This document shows, one piece after another, positions 46,701-61,700 of a stretch of DNA of 64,000 bases. The position numbers and the translations under genes are program-made. The notes under the pieces were generated by a model. The model saw nothing but the letters and a program-made list of their open reading frames with translations, was not told the origin of the DNA and did not search any database. Origin of the DNA: Fragum whitleyi (taxonomy: Eukaryota; Mollusca; Bivalvia; Cardiida; Cardiidae); NCBI GenBank assembly GCA_948146395.1, contig OX411558.1, forward strand, positions 50,703,122 through 50,767,121, written 5' to 3'. How positions within the stretch are numbered: position 1 is the stretch's first letter; the number at the start of each line of letters is the position of its first letter.

Positions 46701-49700
46701 TAGACAGACCGACAAAATCAGCATTTTATTTCCTGAAAAACTAAATTCTTCAAGGTATTAGATAGAAAATATGATATTCCAAGAAAAAAATACGATTAAT
46801 TTATTCGATTCTGAGATTTTCGGCGAAATGTCGGTCCATATAGAAGTCAAACGGACTATAAATGGATTTTAAATCACGATAGAATTATCAATAAATTAAG
46901 GCAGTGGACCCGTAATAGATCTACAACGTATAGGAAGTAATGAATTTTTACAGTGTTAACCGAGGTTTCCTAATGATTTCATTAGGAAAACTCTGTCAAC
47001 ATTGTGAAAAATCATGAGTTCCGTAATCTTGCGGAACTGTTACGGGTCCACTTCCATGAATACGCATTTCAAGACTAGTTCTGAAAGTGATGTGGATAAA
47101 TCAACACAGATTACATTTCGCTAAACGAACTGATCGAGTTTTATTAAACTTGTAATATTTGAGACATTGAAAAATGTTAATCTAAAGTTTCTTTCGACGT
47201 TTCTTGAGACATTTCGTAGTGATAATGCTTGCATTTTTTCCCTTTTACCACATTTAGCAGTATTGCAAAGGACAAACTGATTTTGAATTCATAATTTGCC
47301 GTCGTAAATTCTCCTTACAAATCTAGAAATACTTAAATACCGATTCAATTTAGCTTTTATGAATGCATGTTTTTATTTAGTTCGTTGCTTACTAATTGTA
47401 TTACCTTTGTTATTCTCCAGTGATTAAAACGCTACATAAATTGTACTATTCACACGGACAGATACATTGTGGAAATAGGATAATAGAGGAATTGGCAAGT
47501 AAGAAACTTATTATGTTTCGCCTTTATTTACAAAGTTCATTTGGTATGTGTTATCATTCCTTTAAAAAATCTAGTCGGTTTTTTGTTTCCTAATGGTGTT
47601 GTTTTCTCATCAAGTCTTCTGAGTGTGATCTTTTGATTTTTGTTTTTTCAGTTTTTCAGAGCACTGGAATTCTCACCTTATTAGACAAAAGGTGAAATTT
47701 CTAGGACATATTTTCGTAAAGCGCGTCATTTTGCACGTGATTGCTATGCAACGTTCATTGTGACGTCACTTATTTCGCCCCGCATAGAGGACGTCAGAAA
47801 GGATGAAATGCACAAAAGCAGGGTATAAGTTATTGATAATTTCACTGCTCTTGTTGTGAGATTTTCAAGTGATAATCTACCGTTATTTCTCGATAAACCA
47901 CCGAAAAGCACTAAAGAAAAAAATATCCTCCACCCATTTCAGAAAGATATTCTTTTGACTCCCGGACACCGACATCTTGTTTCTGTAACGGAACTTTACG
48001 TCTACAACGATACACAAATGACTACCGTAAGTATGATGGCACATTTCTACCACGAAATAGTATTATCGGATATATATTGATTCGAAAATTGAGAAAGTCA
48101 TAAATCGACAAAACCTAAAACTGGAATGATAAATTTTGTTGTATTTTGATAGAATCGTAGGCCCCTACGAGAAAGCAGTTTCGTGAAAAATGGAAAACAC
48201 TTACAAAATGATTAATTATGTCAAGGGATACGTGATAGCAGAATCAGGAAAGTTTTAGACTTATACAATTAAATACAAAACATTCAGCTGTACATGAATG
48301 CCTGGTATTTATCTTACTAGTGTAGCACTTCATCCTTCAAACATATCCAGCTTCTCCACAGGGTACAACGTGCCACGCCGACACCAGAAGGTTCATGGAC
48401 ACCTGATCGATTTTTTCGATACGGAACTAACGGTGGGGCAAGTTTTTGACTGATTTGTAAACCAAAATTATCATTTTCATTTCAATTTTTAGTATCACTG
48501 TCGAGATAAATGGTTCTTCTTTTAGGAAATAAAATGGGAGGGTAACACCTAAGCAAAATGAGCGAGTTCTAGCCCTAGGAGTGAGTGACTTTGCTCGATT
48601 TTTTGGTTTGTCATTAATTTTTTGTCAAACAACCTGACTATTCTTCATTGTTTGAGTTTGTCTAAGAGCATTTATGTATCCTCTACACACATTCCAAATT
48701 TCTCGGCAAAAGATCCACATAAAGCGAAGATATTCGTACTTTTATTGGCCTGGGTAGCGAAAAATATGATAACTAGACACCCCCTGAATCTTTTTCGATT
48801 GGAAATCGACACCAGAATTTGTGATAGGGGGTGTCTTGTTATCATATTTTCCGCTACCCAGGCCAATAAAAGTACGAATATCTTCGCTTTATGTGGATCT
48901 TTCGCCTAGAAATTTGGTATGCGTGTAGAAGACACATAAATGCTCTTAGACAATCACAAGCAATTAAGAATAGTCAGGTTGTTTGACAAAAAAATAATGA
49001 CAGACCTAAAAAACAAGCAAAGTCACTAACTCCTAGGGCTAGAACTCGCCCATTTGGCTTAGTTTTTACCCTCTTCTTTTATTTCCTAAAAGAAGAACCA
49101 TTTATCTCGACAGTGATAATAAAAATTGAAATGAAAATGATTATTTCGGTTTATAAATCAGTCTAAAAGTTGCTCCACCGTTAGTTCCGTACCGAAAAAA
49201 TAGATCAGGTGTCCACGAACCTTCTGGTGTCGGTGTGACACGTTATACCCTGTGTTCTCCAATCATACAGGTTTACAGCATTCGAAAATTCACTCTTACA
49301 TTACCGTAAACTGAAAGTAGGGGAGACCGGGGATAGTTGGTAACAGGGGCTCGTTGGAACATATCGTTTAATTACTATATGACGTAGTTTATGACGTCAT
49401 AACCTCCGAAAATACGCGCAATTTCGATTCCGCCATTTTTTCCGCACAGTGAGGAACCATTTTCTGAGGTATGTTGCTCTTTATTGTATAAAAGGTCAAA
49501 ATGGCCACAAAAAGTGAAATTCTTACTTTTGGGGAATTCGTAATACTGTGGCTTCATTTTCAAATGTAAAATGCTCATACTTTTAATATAGTTTAACCAT
49601 TATATAGACTTCAAATGTAAGTTATGAAAAACGTAAAACAGGATCATCTGATTTATCTACCTTTGTTTATATGTCAATGGGGTAGGGTGGGGCAAGTTGG

Positions 49701-52700
49701 TACATAGGTACAGGGGCACGTTGGAACGGTGTACCAACTTGCCCCGTGATAAATTCTATTCACCTGTTTACGTTTTTTTTTTTTTTCTTTTTTTCGTATG
49801 CATAGATGATAGTTAAAGCAAAATTGTTTATGTTAGTGATATATAGTGTATATTTTATTGAAACAATGAATATTACTTAAAAAAATTAAGGTGTATGTTA
49901 TATGTATATACCCTATATCATTTCAGATGGTGAGAAATTATACCAGGAAAACTTCAAGATGCTCTGTATCACCAGAGTTGATACGGCCGGAAAGAATCAG
50001 GGACATAATATTTGGCGGAAGGTCGATTAGATCAGTGGCTCTGGAACTGCAAATAGGCATGACTTCAGTGTGCCGATACGTAAGAGATACCCATGCCCAT
50101 GGCATACGGGATTTTCAAATTGGATATAGATCACCTAACAGGGTCTTTAACAACGAACAAGAATCGACTATAGCCGAGTACATAAAGAGGGCTGCTTCAA
50201 TGTTTATTGGTCTGTCTCCAAGAGATGTCAGAAAGCTTGCGTACGATTGTGCCATGGAGCTTAAAATAGCAATGCCAAAATCATGGACAGAAAATGATAT
50301 TGCAGGAGAGGATGGGTTTTCAGGATTCATGAAAAGAAACACGAGCCTTTCTCTTAGAACACCAGAGGCTACCAGTTTATCAAGGGCCTCCAGTTTTAAT
50401 AGACATAACGTTGGCGAATTCTTTTCTCTTCTTAAGTATGTATTAGAACGTGAGAATATCGAGGTACATGACATTTGGAACGTTGACGAAACGGGCGTAA
50501 CAACGGTCCAAAAACCAGCAAGAGTTGTAGGCCTTGTTCTATGATGGTGTATTCTTCAAAGAGGATAATTCATAGATAATTCAAATTTCTAAACATGCCA
50601 CTCTTTTTTTTAAGGTTCGCCAATAGCGGTATAAATTATCATTCAAAAGTGGTAAGTCAAACGTTAAAAACTTGGCATGAATATGTGAACCGTTACACAA
50701 AAATACGGTATGAAAAGTGAAGAAGATGTATCAGGTTTGAAATATCACCACCATTATTTCTTATATAGAGTGTTAGCCTATGAACTGTTAAGCGCCCAAG
50801 TTTTCAAATTTATAATTGTAGTGTTGTGTTGCAAAATGTTCTCCTGTTACTTTGACATGTTTCCCGTTTAATTGTTCATTTCAAAAATAGAATTCCAATG
50901 GAAAATGAAATCGGTTTAGTCCTGCATTAAGGAAAACAAAGCGATCATGAGCACTTATTTTAAAAAAAATGAATAAGATACGCCTCATTGAGAAATTAAA
51001 TGCTCTAATTTCGGAAGCGCTCATGAGCGCTACGTTATCCCGAATTAAGGGCAGTTATGTACGAACAACGTTCACAAGAAAGGCGAAAGAAAAAGCCTTT
51101 TGAAATTAGTGCATGTTTTTGTTTCTGTGCATTCAGCTACTAGCTGTAAAAGATAAAGTGAAAAATGTTACCAACTATCCCCGGTCTCCCCTACCTCCGA
51201 CGTAAGTGAAGTGATTTTGGTTAATTTTAGTTAATTTGGCTTCTGGTGATACTTCGGTTGATACGCTTAAGTAAAACACACTTCGTTAATGCTTACCTAT
51301 CGTCTGTGGAGATTTGTTTGGCAAATTAGAATTTGATGGCAAAACACTGCGTTTATGTATCAAATAATAGCACACCCAGTTTTATGCTGTGGTTAATTTT
51401 GTTTTATACAACGTCATTCTTGGTGGGATAGTCGATTATTGTGACGCATTGTTAACTCACTACAATGTAGCTCAATGGCGCGCCCTTATTTCTCTTGCGA
51501 TCTATTCCGTATAATCGCAGAAAGTTCCCGATAGAGGGCTACGGCTATCCACCCCTTGCTTTGAAAAAGATGTGTGCTGCCAATAAAATTCCGATAATAT
51601 CGTAAACATCAGCTTTACATGAATCGTTATAGGAAGATTTTGCGCGGTGAGCCGTGAAATCTGCTTCTAACGTTTAAATTCCCGTGCTATTCTTTCAAAA
51701 TAGATAAAGTAGGTTTTAAGAATACATAAGGAAAATACGATATACCTTCCAAGGAAACGTTATTGCTTGACTTAGATCGCAAGGTCTACTCATTCATGTA
51801 TTTTCAAAGTTGAAATTGAGGGATCACGTGCATTCCTATGATACGCTTTTAAAATATACCCAATATACCTATGGTAATGGACTCAACGCCTACGTCAGAG
51901 CTCAGTTTTGAAAATACACGTACACCTTAAATACAATAAATCCTTTTTTTAAAAAAACTTAAACCAACTTCTAATCAAATTACTCAAATAAAGCACAAAA
52001 AGTATACCTAATTTTGTTAAAGGTGCAAGTTTTTAGTGAGTTCCGATAGCCCGTTCACTTTGTAGACAGCATTACCAAAATTAATAAAAAAATTCTCCGA
52101 GGAAAGCAATTGACTGCAGTTTTGAAAATTCCCTGCATTTTGTGATCTTTTTGTGACTTTTTCAAAGTAGGGTTGGTGTCTTCTTTTGTCTGTTACAATC
52201 GCTTTTTGTGCCCCTTTACATTGAGATTGATGTGTCTTTGCGGGAAAGGAAAGTTCTTTTTAATTCTTTTTTTAATGTGCCAAAAAGAGAGAAATATGTA
52301 GTGACCGATTGGAAGTTGGTTTCAGTTTAGTTACCGGTCTGCCATGTCAAATTACAGGCAATACATTTTCCTTCATAAAGTCCTTTTATTCTTTCAGATC
52401 GATATAACACATGTCATCGCTATAAATACTATACAGGTAATGATTTAATTTTAGCTTGGTCCATACCATATATGCCTAGAGCACGGAGGGACCTAAATCC
52501 TACAATCACACACATTTAATTTTAGTTGTGTCTATCAGCATAATTATGTGTATTCTGATTGGCTGAAAAACTGATCAATTTCATTTCCCAAACGAAACGA
52601 AACGTCATCGTCGTACCTGCTGTCCCTTCGGGATAAAACCTTGGTTGTGGGACTCAGGGTCCGTTTTTCTAAACATCTTACGATCATTAGTTGCGTAAGA

Positions 52701-55700
52701 AGAAAAATGAAATAAAAGTTGCTTCTTTATTTCTTTAATTCATGGAAGTTTGAATATATTTAAAATATATCATAGTAGCTACTAAATATGGAATTCTGCC
52801 ATGCCACGATTTCAGTGAGATATTGCTAGGCAGAATCTAACATTGAATGAAAACACCTAGTACGATTTGTGATTTTTACTTACGGTTAATTTTTTCGTAA
52901 GAAGTTTTATAAAACGGGTCATTGTCCCTGTTACAATGGTGTTATTAATACGTAACAAGAAATGATAAGCCAGCAACGAAGTTATATGGGGCCGCCGTCA
53001 TAGCGCAGTTGGTAGCACGTCGGACTGTCATTCTAGAGGTCCCCGACGGCGGCACTCATTCTTTCCGAATATTTGTCTCTCATCAATGGGTCTATAAATC
53101 GTAGACCTATGTGGGAAAGCAGCTGTAGGCTAGGAAAGAATGTAGTGGCAGTACTGGTGTGAGAAATACCAGGAATCCATTTTTATGTTCTCCAGTCGCC
53201 GCGATATAGCTGAAAGATTGTTGAAAACTGCGTAAAACCCAATTCAAACATTGGAAACCTTTTACATAGTATAATTTTTGTTTCTTTTTACTACAGTTCT
53301 ATATGATAGGTTCTTCATTCAACAGTCGTATCCGTATTCTCCTGAAACTCCGTGCAGATCGCATCATTCAGGTACATTTTATGTAAGTCTGTGCGTGACA
53401 TTTCCAACAATTTTACATTTCGTGAGTTGCAAACATCGAGCTGCCGCGACAGCCACACAGTGCAGAAAAAAGATTACCTGTCTGTCTAAAGATACTTTAA
53501 GACCTATCTATGTGTAGAGGGCAAAGTGAAGACTCAAGTCAGACTGTGCGGATGCACAGGCTGGCAAGAGTCTTTGCTTGGCGCACATTTGAAATTGTTG
53601 GAAATGTCATGCACAGGCTCATTTTGTTATGTGGGTGCAACCTCGATTAAAGATCTGATTTATTGGCCTGACATTGACTTCGTTTAAATGAATAAATTAG
53701 ATAGAGTAATACTGACTGGAATTTCAAACTCAACCATTTACGTGTATAACCATTACGGGTTGAATGTCCTTTTGTCCTGCATGTATAAATTTGGGCACAT
53801 ACCTTTAAAATGTACGATGGGAAAAATGAGAACGCACCAATAAATTGAATGGGTGTGCCCCAATTTTGGCAAATGCACGTCAAAGTTGCTTTTTATCACG
53901 AAGTCGAATAAGATCTAGCGGTGGTATAGAGAGATATATGTTAAAGTCTCCAGGTATCGTTGTTACTAGTATCTGGTGGAGGTTGCGAGAATAAAACATG
54001 ACGAGGCTCTGTATTTTTCATGCAATAATTTATCAGGGCTTAATATTTTATGAAACCTTTAAATTCAAAGTCATTAAGGTTAAAGTCGTTATGAAAAGGA
54101 TCACGACTATGCAAATTGTATCTAAAAATAGACCGTCTGAAATATTCGATATTCTCGGGTGATATCGGGCAAAACTGGCTATATTGCGTGATAAACCGTG
54201 CTATTTTAAAGCCCCAGTCTGCGTTTAGAATAAAGAAATCACTCTTTCGTGAATATTCTTAGAATATTTTTTCTTGATTTGGTCTAATGATGGATGAGTT
54301 ACATAAAAATACAAATCAATCGACAAACGACGGCTTTATCATGAAACGCATAATCTGTCGAATGCATGAAGTGACATATGTAAATGAGATTTTGGTCACG
54401 TGAAATACGCCCATGTGCAGCAGCGGTAAAGGAGCGGTATTCAACTTGGAGTCCGAAATGTTGCGAATCATAAATATTCATCAAGTAAGGCTGATATTTA
54501 GATAATCGCATCATAATCATTTGCATAACCGAATATTAGAATGGCAAATTTAAGCATATCTTTAAGAATTAAGCTCTTGTTTTAGTGTACATAGTCATCA
54601 AAGATCATTGACTTGTCTTTCGGAAATATTCACTAACACAGACTGGTGCTTTAACACAGACGGGGGCTTTAAAAGGCTCCTATCCAGTTTAATGTATTAA
54701 TTGACTTGTCATATTTTAATATATTATATCTTATCTTAATCTAAAATTCAAGGGTTTTCTTAAGTAAACTTGTTTATTAATAGGTTTTTTTATGTTTTCA
54801 GTATGGTATGAATTAAGTAATGTACATGGCCATTGGTCAACCGTGGACGGGGGATACAGTCGATGTGTAACAGACATAATCAGCCATATTTATGGCGAGT
54901 ATCACAACTTAAATTTGACAAACTTCCCATCTCTTACAGTTACTTACTCTTTCTATTAATAGTATTACTGTCACATATAGTTAACAACATCGTAAAATTG
55001 ACAAGGTGGATGATTTTGGAATGATTTCCGAATGAGTGCGATCGGTGAGATTTTAGTGAAATTCAAGGGAAGTAATCCAATATCGCTAATTTTCTTCAAT
55101 AAAGTATGCAAATAAGTTCTATTAAAAGCTTCCCATTTCTTCAGGGACCAACCAGACGCTTACAATTTGAGTTATTTAGGTGGAAACGCATTTATTGTGA
55201 ATAACCTTGTTGATTTTATTCTTTTCGGTTGTTTTGGAGCGCTATTGTATGGTTTAAGTGAGTGTTTGGAATAAATGAATGGAGCGCCGAGCAAGTGATT
55301 TAAAATGGTTTTGATCGAGATAAATGTCAATTTAACGATGTTGTAAACTGTAAAAAGGGCAATTCACCATTCTAAAAGTGGTATTAAGGTTTCTATCTGT
55401 ATCCATAGATTGAGACAGGCTCGCCAGTCAATCTGAGCAGGAGCCGAGCTGCTTGTAAAAAAGTAGTTCCCCCCCCCCCCCCCCGTGAAACTGAAAAGTT
55501 GTATCGTCAATAGTTACGACATCAAATTTATTACACTGTGAAATCCCAAGATTTCACCGCCAGGAATGTAATAGATAACATTTTTCAATGCATTTACATC
55601 CGTAAATGACATTACTGTTTAGTCAAATTGAATTATGTTTTTGTTTTACCTTGAACCTCTTCTTTCTTACAATGAGCATCTACCTCTTAGATTGAACTTA

Positions 55701-58700
55701 CTCTTTATTACAATGAAATTACTCTTTATTACAATAAACTTTCACCTTATTACAGACTACTATCATCATCACAGCGATCCGTGTTCATGTACTGGTAAGT
55801 ATTTTGACTTCCTAAAATGGCTGAGTGAAAAAGGTGTTCGACTCGTGAAGTTTGCACATTGGCTCACAATTACTAGGATTTATTACAGAATGGGGCTCTA
55901 TAAGAACTTAAGGGTATTCATTAGGAATTAAGAGTTATTAGTTAAGATTAGGAAAATATACAAGGAGCGAAAACAGTTCGAACCTAGTCTCCCATGAGTA
56001 ATCATTACAGTCAGACTAGGGTCGATACATTTCGCACTTCCGCGAATAGTCGCAAATTCTTTTGGATTCATTTCTTTGGGGTCGCAATGCTCTTGTTATG
56101 CGCTTGTTATGCTGAACCCGAAATATTACTGCTTTTAGAAGGAGGTGAAGACAAATATATGTGCAGTCTGATCTTCATCTTTACCACCTGATTATCCTTT
56201 TCAAAATAGCGAAAAGGTTGATAAATTACATTTTCAAAAAAAAAAAAAAAATATTGACTCACAATAAGTTTAACCAGTGCTCATAGCAACTCTGCCATTT
56301 TTCTTCAGCATGACAAAGGTAAGAACTGCCCTGCATTCAGGATCATAAAATGACGCAAACAGTTTGCCAATTATACTCCCCCTTTTCACGTGCATATGGA
56401 AAATTGTTTGCGACGTTCTGTGATTCTGAACGCAGGTCTAGATATAAATTTCAACCACTGTCAACATGGTAAATAAACCATCAGCCACGCATCAGGCAAC
56501 ATTGACAGGGTTGTGCTAGCTTTTTAAAATTGGGAGTCATTGACCTCTTGTCCATAAAAATTCTAGTGGTCGGAACTGGTTTTGCAGGGGTCAAAAAAGG
56601 GCAGGAACATGAATATATATCAGATTGAAACTTATCTATATGACTGATACAAAATAAACAATAAAGTGTAGACACACTTTATTGTTTATGTTATTTCATT
56701 TATATAGATCTTTAGTAATAGTACAATATAAACAATTAATCAATATAATCTTTTATATTGCATAGATTGCACCACTAGAAATTCAGCAGGTCAAGGGTCA
56801 AACACGAGCCCTGATAAATAAGTTACCCGTCCGTTGAAAGGGATCAACTTGGTAATGCGTAAAGGGGCGATCCTATTCGGATTGCCCGGATTACTAAGCC
56901 TTACATGGATAGATACCCTTTCGCATTCCGCTGATTTTCTGACTCTTGAATCATCACTCCACGTTCCAAAAGAAAATTTTTCGAAATACGCACTCTGTTT
57001 TACTAATATAATCTACGTTAAGACTGATTTAAAATATATATTTTACAGAGTTTACAGATAGTAGTCCTTTTGTGCGAGGTGGGTAGCAATTTTTTTTATA
57101 ACATTGTATTTTAATCATGATGTTTGTGTTCTTTTTTCAGCTGAAACTAGCGAGGCAACAAGATGTACACAGTACGACAGTTATAAAAGTAAGTACATTA
57201 CATTCTGCTGACACTAACGAGGCAAAAATATGTACACAGTACGACAGTTTTAAAAGTAAGTGCATTATATTTAGCTAACACTTACGAGGCAACAAGATGT
57301 ACACAGTACGACAGTGATAAAAGTAAGTGCATTACATTTAGCTGACACTAACGAGGCAACAAGATGTACACAGTACGACAGTAATAAAAGTAAGTGCATT
57401 ACATTTAGCTAACACTTACGAGGCAACAAGATGTACACAGTACGACAGTAATAAAAGTAAGTGCATTACATTTAGCTAACACTTACGAGGCAACAAGATG
57501 TACACAGTACGACAGTAATAAAAGTAAGTGCATTACATTTAGCTAACACTTACGAGGCAACAAGATGTACACAGTACGACAGTTTTAAAAGTTAGTGCAT
57601 TTCATTGAGCTGACACTTACGAGGCAACAATATATACACAGTACGACAGTAATAAAAGAAAGAGTATTACATTCATCTGATTCTAAAGAGGTAACAAGAT
57701 GCACACAATACGACAGTAATAAAAGTAAGAGTATTACATTCATCTGATTCTAAAGAGGTAACAAGATGCACACAATACGACAGTAATAAAAGTAAGTACA
57801 TTGCATTTAACTGACACTTACGAGGCAACAAGATGTACACAGTACGACAACTATAAAAGTAAGTGCATTACATTTAGCTGACACTAACGAGGCAACAAGA
57901 TATACACAGTGCGACAGTTATAAAGGTTAGTACATTACAGTCAGATGACACTAACGAGGCAACAATTTATACACAGTACGACAGTTATAAAAGTAAGTAC
58001 ATTACATTTGTGGCCATGGATTTTTATCTTCCAATATTTTGAGCTGAAATTCTATTTTGGAGAGTAAAGTGAAAGAAAATGACTATAGACATATATTTTA
58101 AACTATAATTACTTTCTCTTTTCGTCTTCGCGTTTTAAGAAATTTCAGAGATATCAGTTTTCTTATCTTTCAGAAATAATACCTGGAAATGATATGGCTG
58201 TTAAGGAACTTTTGAAATTGTGGTTATCTTTTTCGAAAGTAACGCCAATCTTCAAACCAAATTAATCTGCAGATGAAAAAGAATGCTTTCCTCACCATTT
58301 TCAAAATAGAATACTGTGTCAAATTTCAAATAGGAAGGAATAGTGTAAGTGAAAAAATATGTATGGCTGTACTTAATTTGCGTTATTTACAGAGAACAGT
58401 CAATTATCGTTTACTGATTTTTTAGTAGTATTCAATGGAAAATTATACCCATCACATTATACGCAATATTTCGATATGTTTGCTTTATACAAGTTTCTGG
58501 GGCCATGATCTTAGTAAAGAGGAATATTCTGGACAATTTCTTTTAACGTCAATGAACTAGAGCCTACATTTAAAAGTGCACTTTAGCAACTTTCTTTATG
58601 ATAATTGATCGTGAGAAACAGTTATCTCTACAGAGACTGAAACCCAATTTAAGGCCAATCAAAATGCTTGATTCTAGACACAAATGAAATGGAATTACTT

Positions 58701-61700
58701 ATATACGAGGGGAAAAATAAACTGTTAGCATCACCGTCGAATAGGTTGCCCAAAATGAGATTTTAATATTTTAATAGAAAGCCCGCGACTTATGGCCAGG
58801 AAATTACGGTTAATCCCAATTTTTATTTCAGAACTGGTCCAATACATGGAACATTCACAAGGATGTATCAGTATAAATAAAGGTAAACTAATTCTTAACA
58901 ATTATGGTCCGTCACGCAGAAAGACCATATTGGAAAAATATTTATATGAAAAAAAAAGAGAATTAATTTTTTCAGTAGAAGTCATTTGGAGGCTGCATTT
59001 TAGAATCGGCCCCACATGCTCCGCCAGCTTAACATGAAAGAGGTAACTTGATATGACCTCGTTTTCATCTGTTAATTAATACATGACTCGTTCGGTAAAC
59101 CTGCTATGACTGCTCATTCAATATCCTAGCCTCGGTACGATCTAGTTTTGACAATTTCATAGATATTTCATTCAATAATGACCATTCATACAATATCCTC
59201 TATTGTGCGGAAGCACAATTAGAGTGGTTCTGCCCGGGTTGTATCTAATGAAAAAATTACAAAATAACCTTTTTTCCAACTCATATCAATTTTGTAAACA
59301 GTTTGTTTCGAAAATTGCTGGCATAAATTGAGCTTCTTATTTTCTCTGGCTGTTAATAAGTGTTTTATTTACAGTGCATTCCATGAAGGAATTAATAGTT
59401 CATTAATTTAGCTTAATAATTGAATATTAACATTAGTTTACTAAAATGCAGTTGTAAAGTTGCACTTCGTACCTATGAGGGAAAAAAGCTACAGAGATGG
59501 ATTCTGGGATGAATTACCTAATACCCTCTCTTTGGAATAACCCCTTATAATTCACATATTAACCTCTTTACTATTTACAAAGTGTAAGTGCATTGTAATG
59601 CTCTTCACTCTATAGCTTTATCTTGGTGTATTTGTCTATGTCTGCCTGTGATTTATCTACATGTACATTTCTGAAAACTTGTTACTACAACTCTTCAGGA
59701 GGTGGCACGAGATAAATTTTCCAAAGACCTACAATACTGAATGCTTTGCGTGTTTTACAAGGAGCTTTTTATTTTATTTCAGTTTGGGGATACCTAAACC
59801 ACCTTCATACAGCTGATGACGGGTGCAGAATGTACATTCAAGATTTTTTCACAAGTAACCAACCTTAATTTACTCTCAACCTTAATGTACATTCAAGATT
59901 TTTTCACAAGTAACCAACCTTAATTTACTCTCAACCTTAATGTACATTCAAGATTTTTTCACAAGTAACCAACCTTAATTTACTCTAGGAGCCAGGGGCC
60001 CGTTTAACTAAACATCTTACGATCGTTTTTTGTGTAAGTCAAAAATTAAAGTTGCTTCTACAGTGGTTACTAAATAAGGAATTCTGCCATGCATTATCCC
60101 ATTAGAATCGTCTTCTTAAGACGATTCCAATGAGATAATGCAAGGCAGAATCTAATTAAAAATGAAAAAAAATAGGTACAATTTGTGATTTTGACTTACG
60201 ATCATTTTTTTCGTAAGAAGTTTAGTAAAACGGGCCCCAAGTTATTTCTGGCCCGGATTATATCCGGGTGTAGACTGTCTATCAGAATACATGTAGCCTA
60301 TTCTATGCTGTTTTGATAGTCGATAATAGGGTCATTCTAAAACTGGAAGCCTGCTGTCTGAGAAATACTCTGACATGGCGGGCTACAATACCCGCCTTTG
60401 ACCAAAAATAACCTGGCCCCTAGTCCACCCCTAATGAGAAATTTTGAAATTTGCGCGACCTTGCAATGTATTGCTGACCTTTTGAATTGCTAGCGAAACA
60501 TAATAACGTTGTTAGTGCGTCATTATATACCTTTTACCAGTGATTAAATGTCGTAAAAGCAGTAACTTTAGATAAGAACAAAGATATTAACGTAAAACAT
60601 TAAACCGAAATCTAACGTCTAACAATGAACATAAAAAGAGACTCCTGTTTTCTCGGATGACGCATTTTCCTTTAAGATTGCTAGCGAAAGATAATGTCGT
60701 AATAATTTTATGCTGATAGATCTGAATAATACGTTTCTGCTGATACCAATGTCAAGGTAATGTGATAAGGTCAATGTATTCTGTCAAGTTCAAACTTATA
60801 AAAAATCTGTTTCGGGGGCATTTGTGTTTCACAAAACCATCTTTTTCTCATTACTATTGCTCATTTCGCTCTTAATTTACAAAAAACCTGATGACGTTAT
60901 CGGAGTCTATACTATGGTCCCCTATCGATGACGTTTAGTGACTTAAAATAGCTCGTTTACTAACGACTTTATCATGCGATAATCAATCGACAAATCTTGA
61001 CGTCTGTTTAGAGCTCGTGTTAATTCTGATAGTACTTGAATCATTCTTTAAGTCATCCCAAGACAAGCTTTTCTCTAAATATCAGTAACCAATTAACATT
61101 TACCTGGGATGTATCGATCTCAAAATCAACGAGAGCATCGCCCAAGTGTGCTAACGCTTGGTTGCTTGGTTTGATGGTGTAATGATCTATTTGGGCTTTA
61201 TTGAAAGGGGCTTTACTCTTACAAAAACGCTTTTGGAGTTATCCTCCTTGAAATTCTCGATAGATCTTACCATGGACAATACGTATGCTAAGTTTAATGA
61301 AGATAGCTTCAATATAAACAGAGATATAACCAAGGTTAAAGTTTGTCACGACAGCGCGAACATCGACGCGAACAACACGAAGGTAATGGCAATACCTCGG
61401 GTTTTCTCCGAAACAGCCCAGCTAAAAAGGGAATAACTTCACAAGCAGAGTGATTAATCCTCCGCATAATATTTGGTCTACCTACCGACATCAACATACC
61501 AATATATCCCACTTTGTTTAAGGATAGAATGATAAGTGAAAATTCGGAAAATCGTAAAGATACGAAAAGTTTCGTGCTGTTATCCTGTATAGACCAAGCA
61601 GACCGACACTTTCTGAAACGGTCGGGGTTTTTTTGAAGATATAATCAACAACATTTTTTTCATTTCAGACAAGTTCAATCATTCATCTACAACCTATGGT

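Noticed and set aside
48622..48909. 95-codon frame and its minus-strand counterpart
   Set aside because: They mirror each other across the centre of the foldback element.
56301..56325. Tiny exon between ttcttcag and gtaaga in intron 9
   Set aside because: It would be 10 nt with an immediate stop in the gene's phase.
57141..58008. CRISPR-like array
   Set aside because: The repeats are continuous 67-bp units without unique spacers, in an intron-bearing eukaryotic setting.
61158..61436. 92-codon plus-strand frame
   Set aside because: No motif, no splice support, and it lies within an intron of the micro-exon gene.
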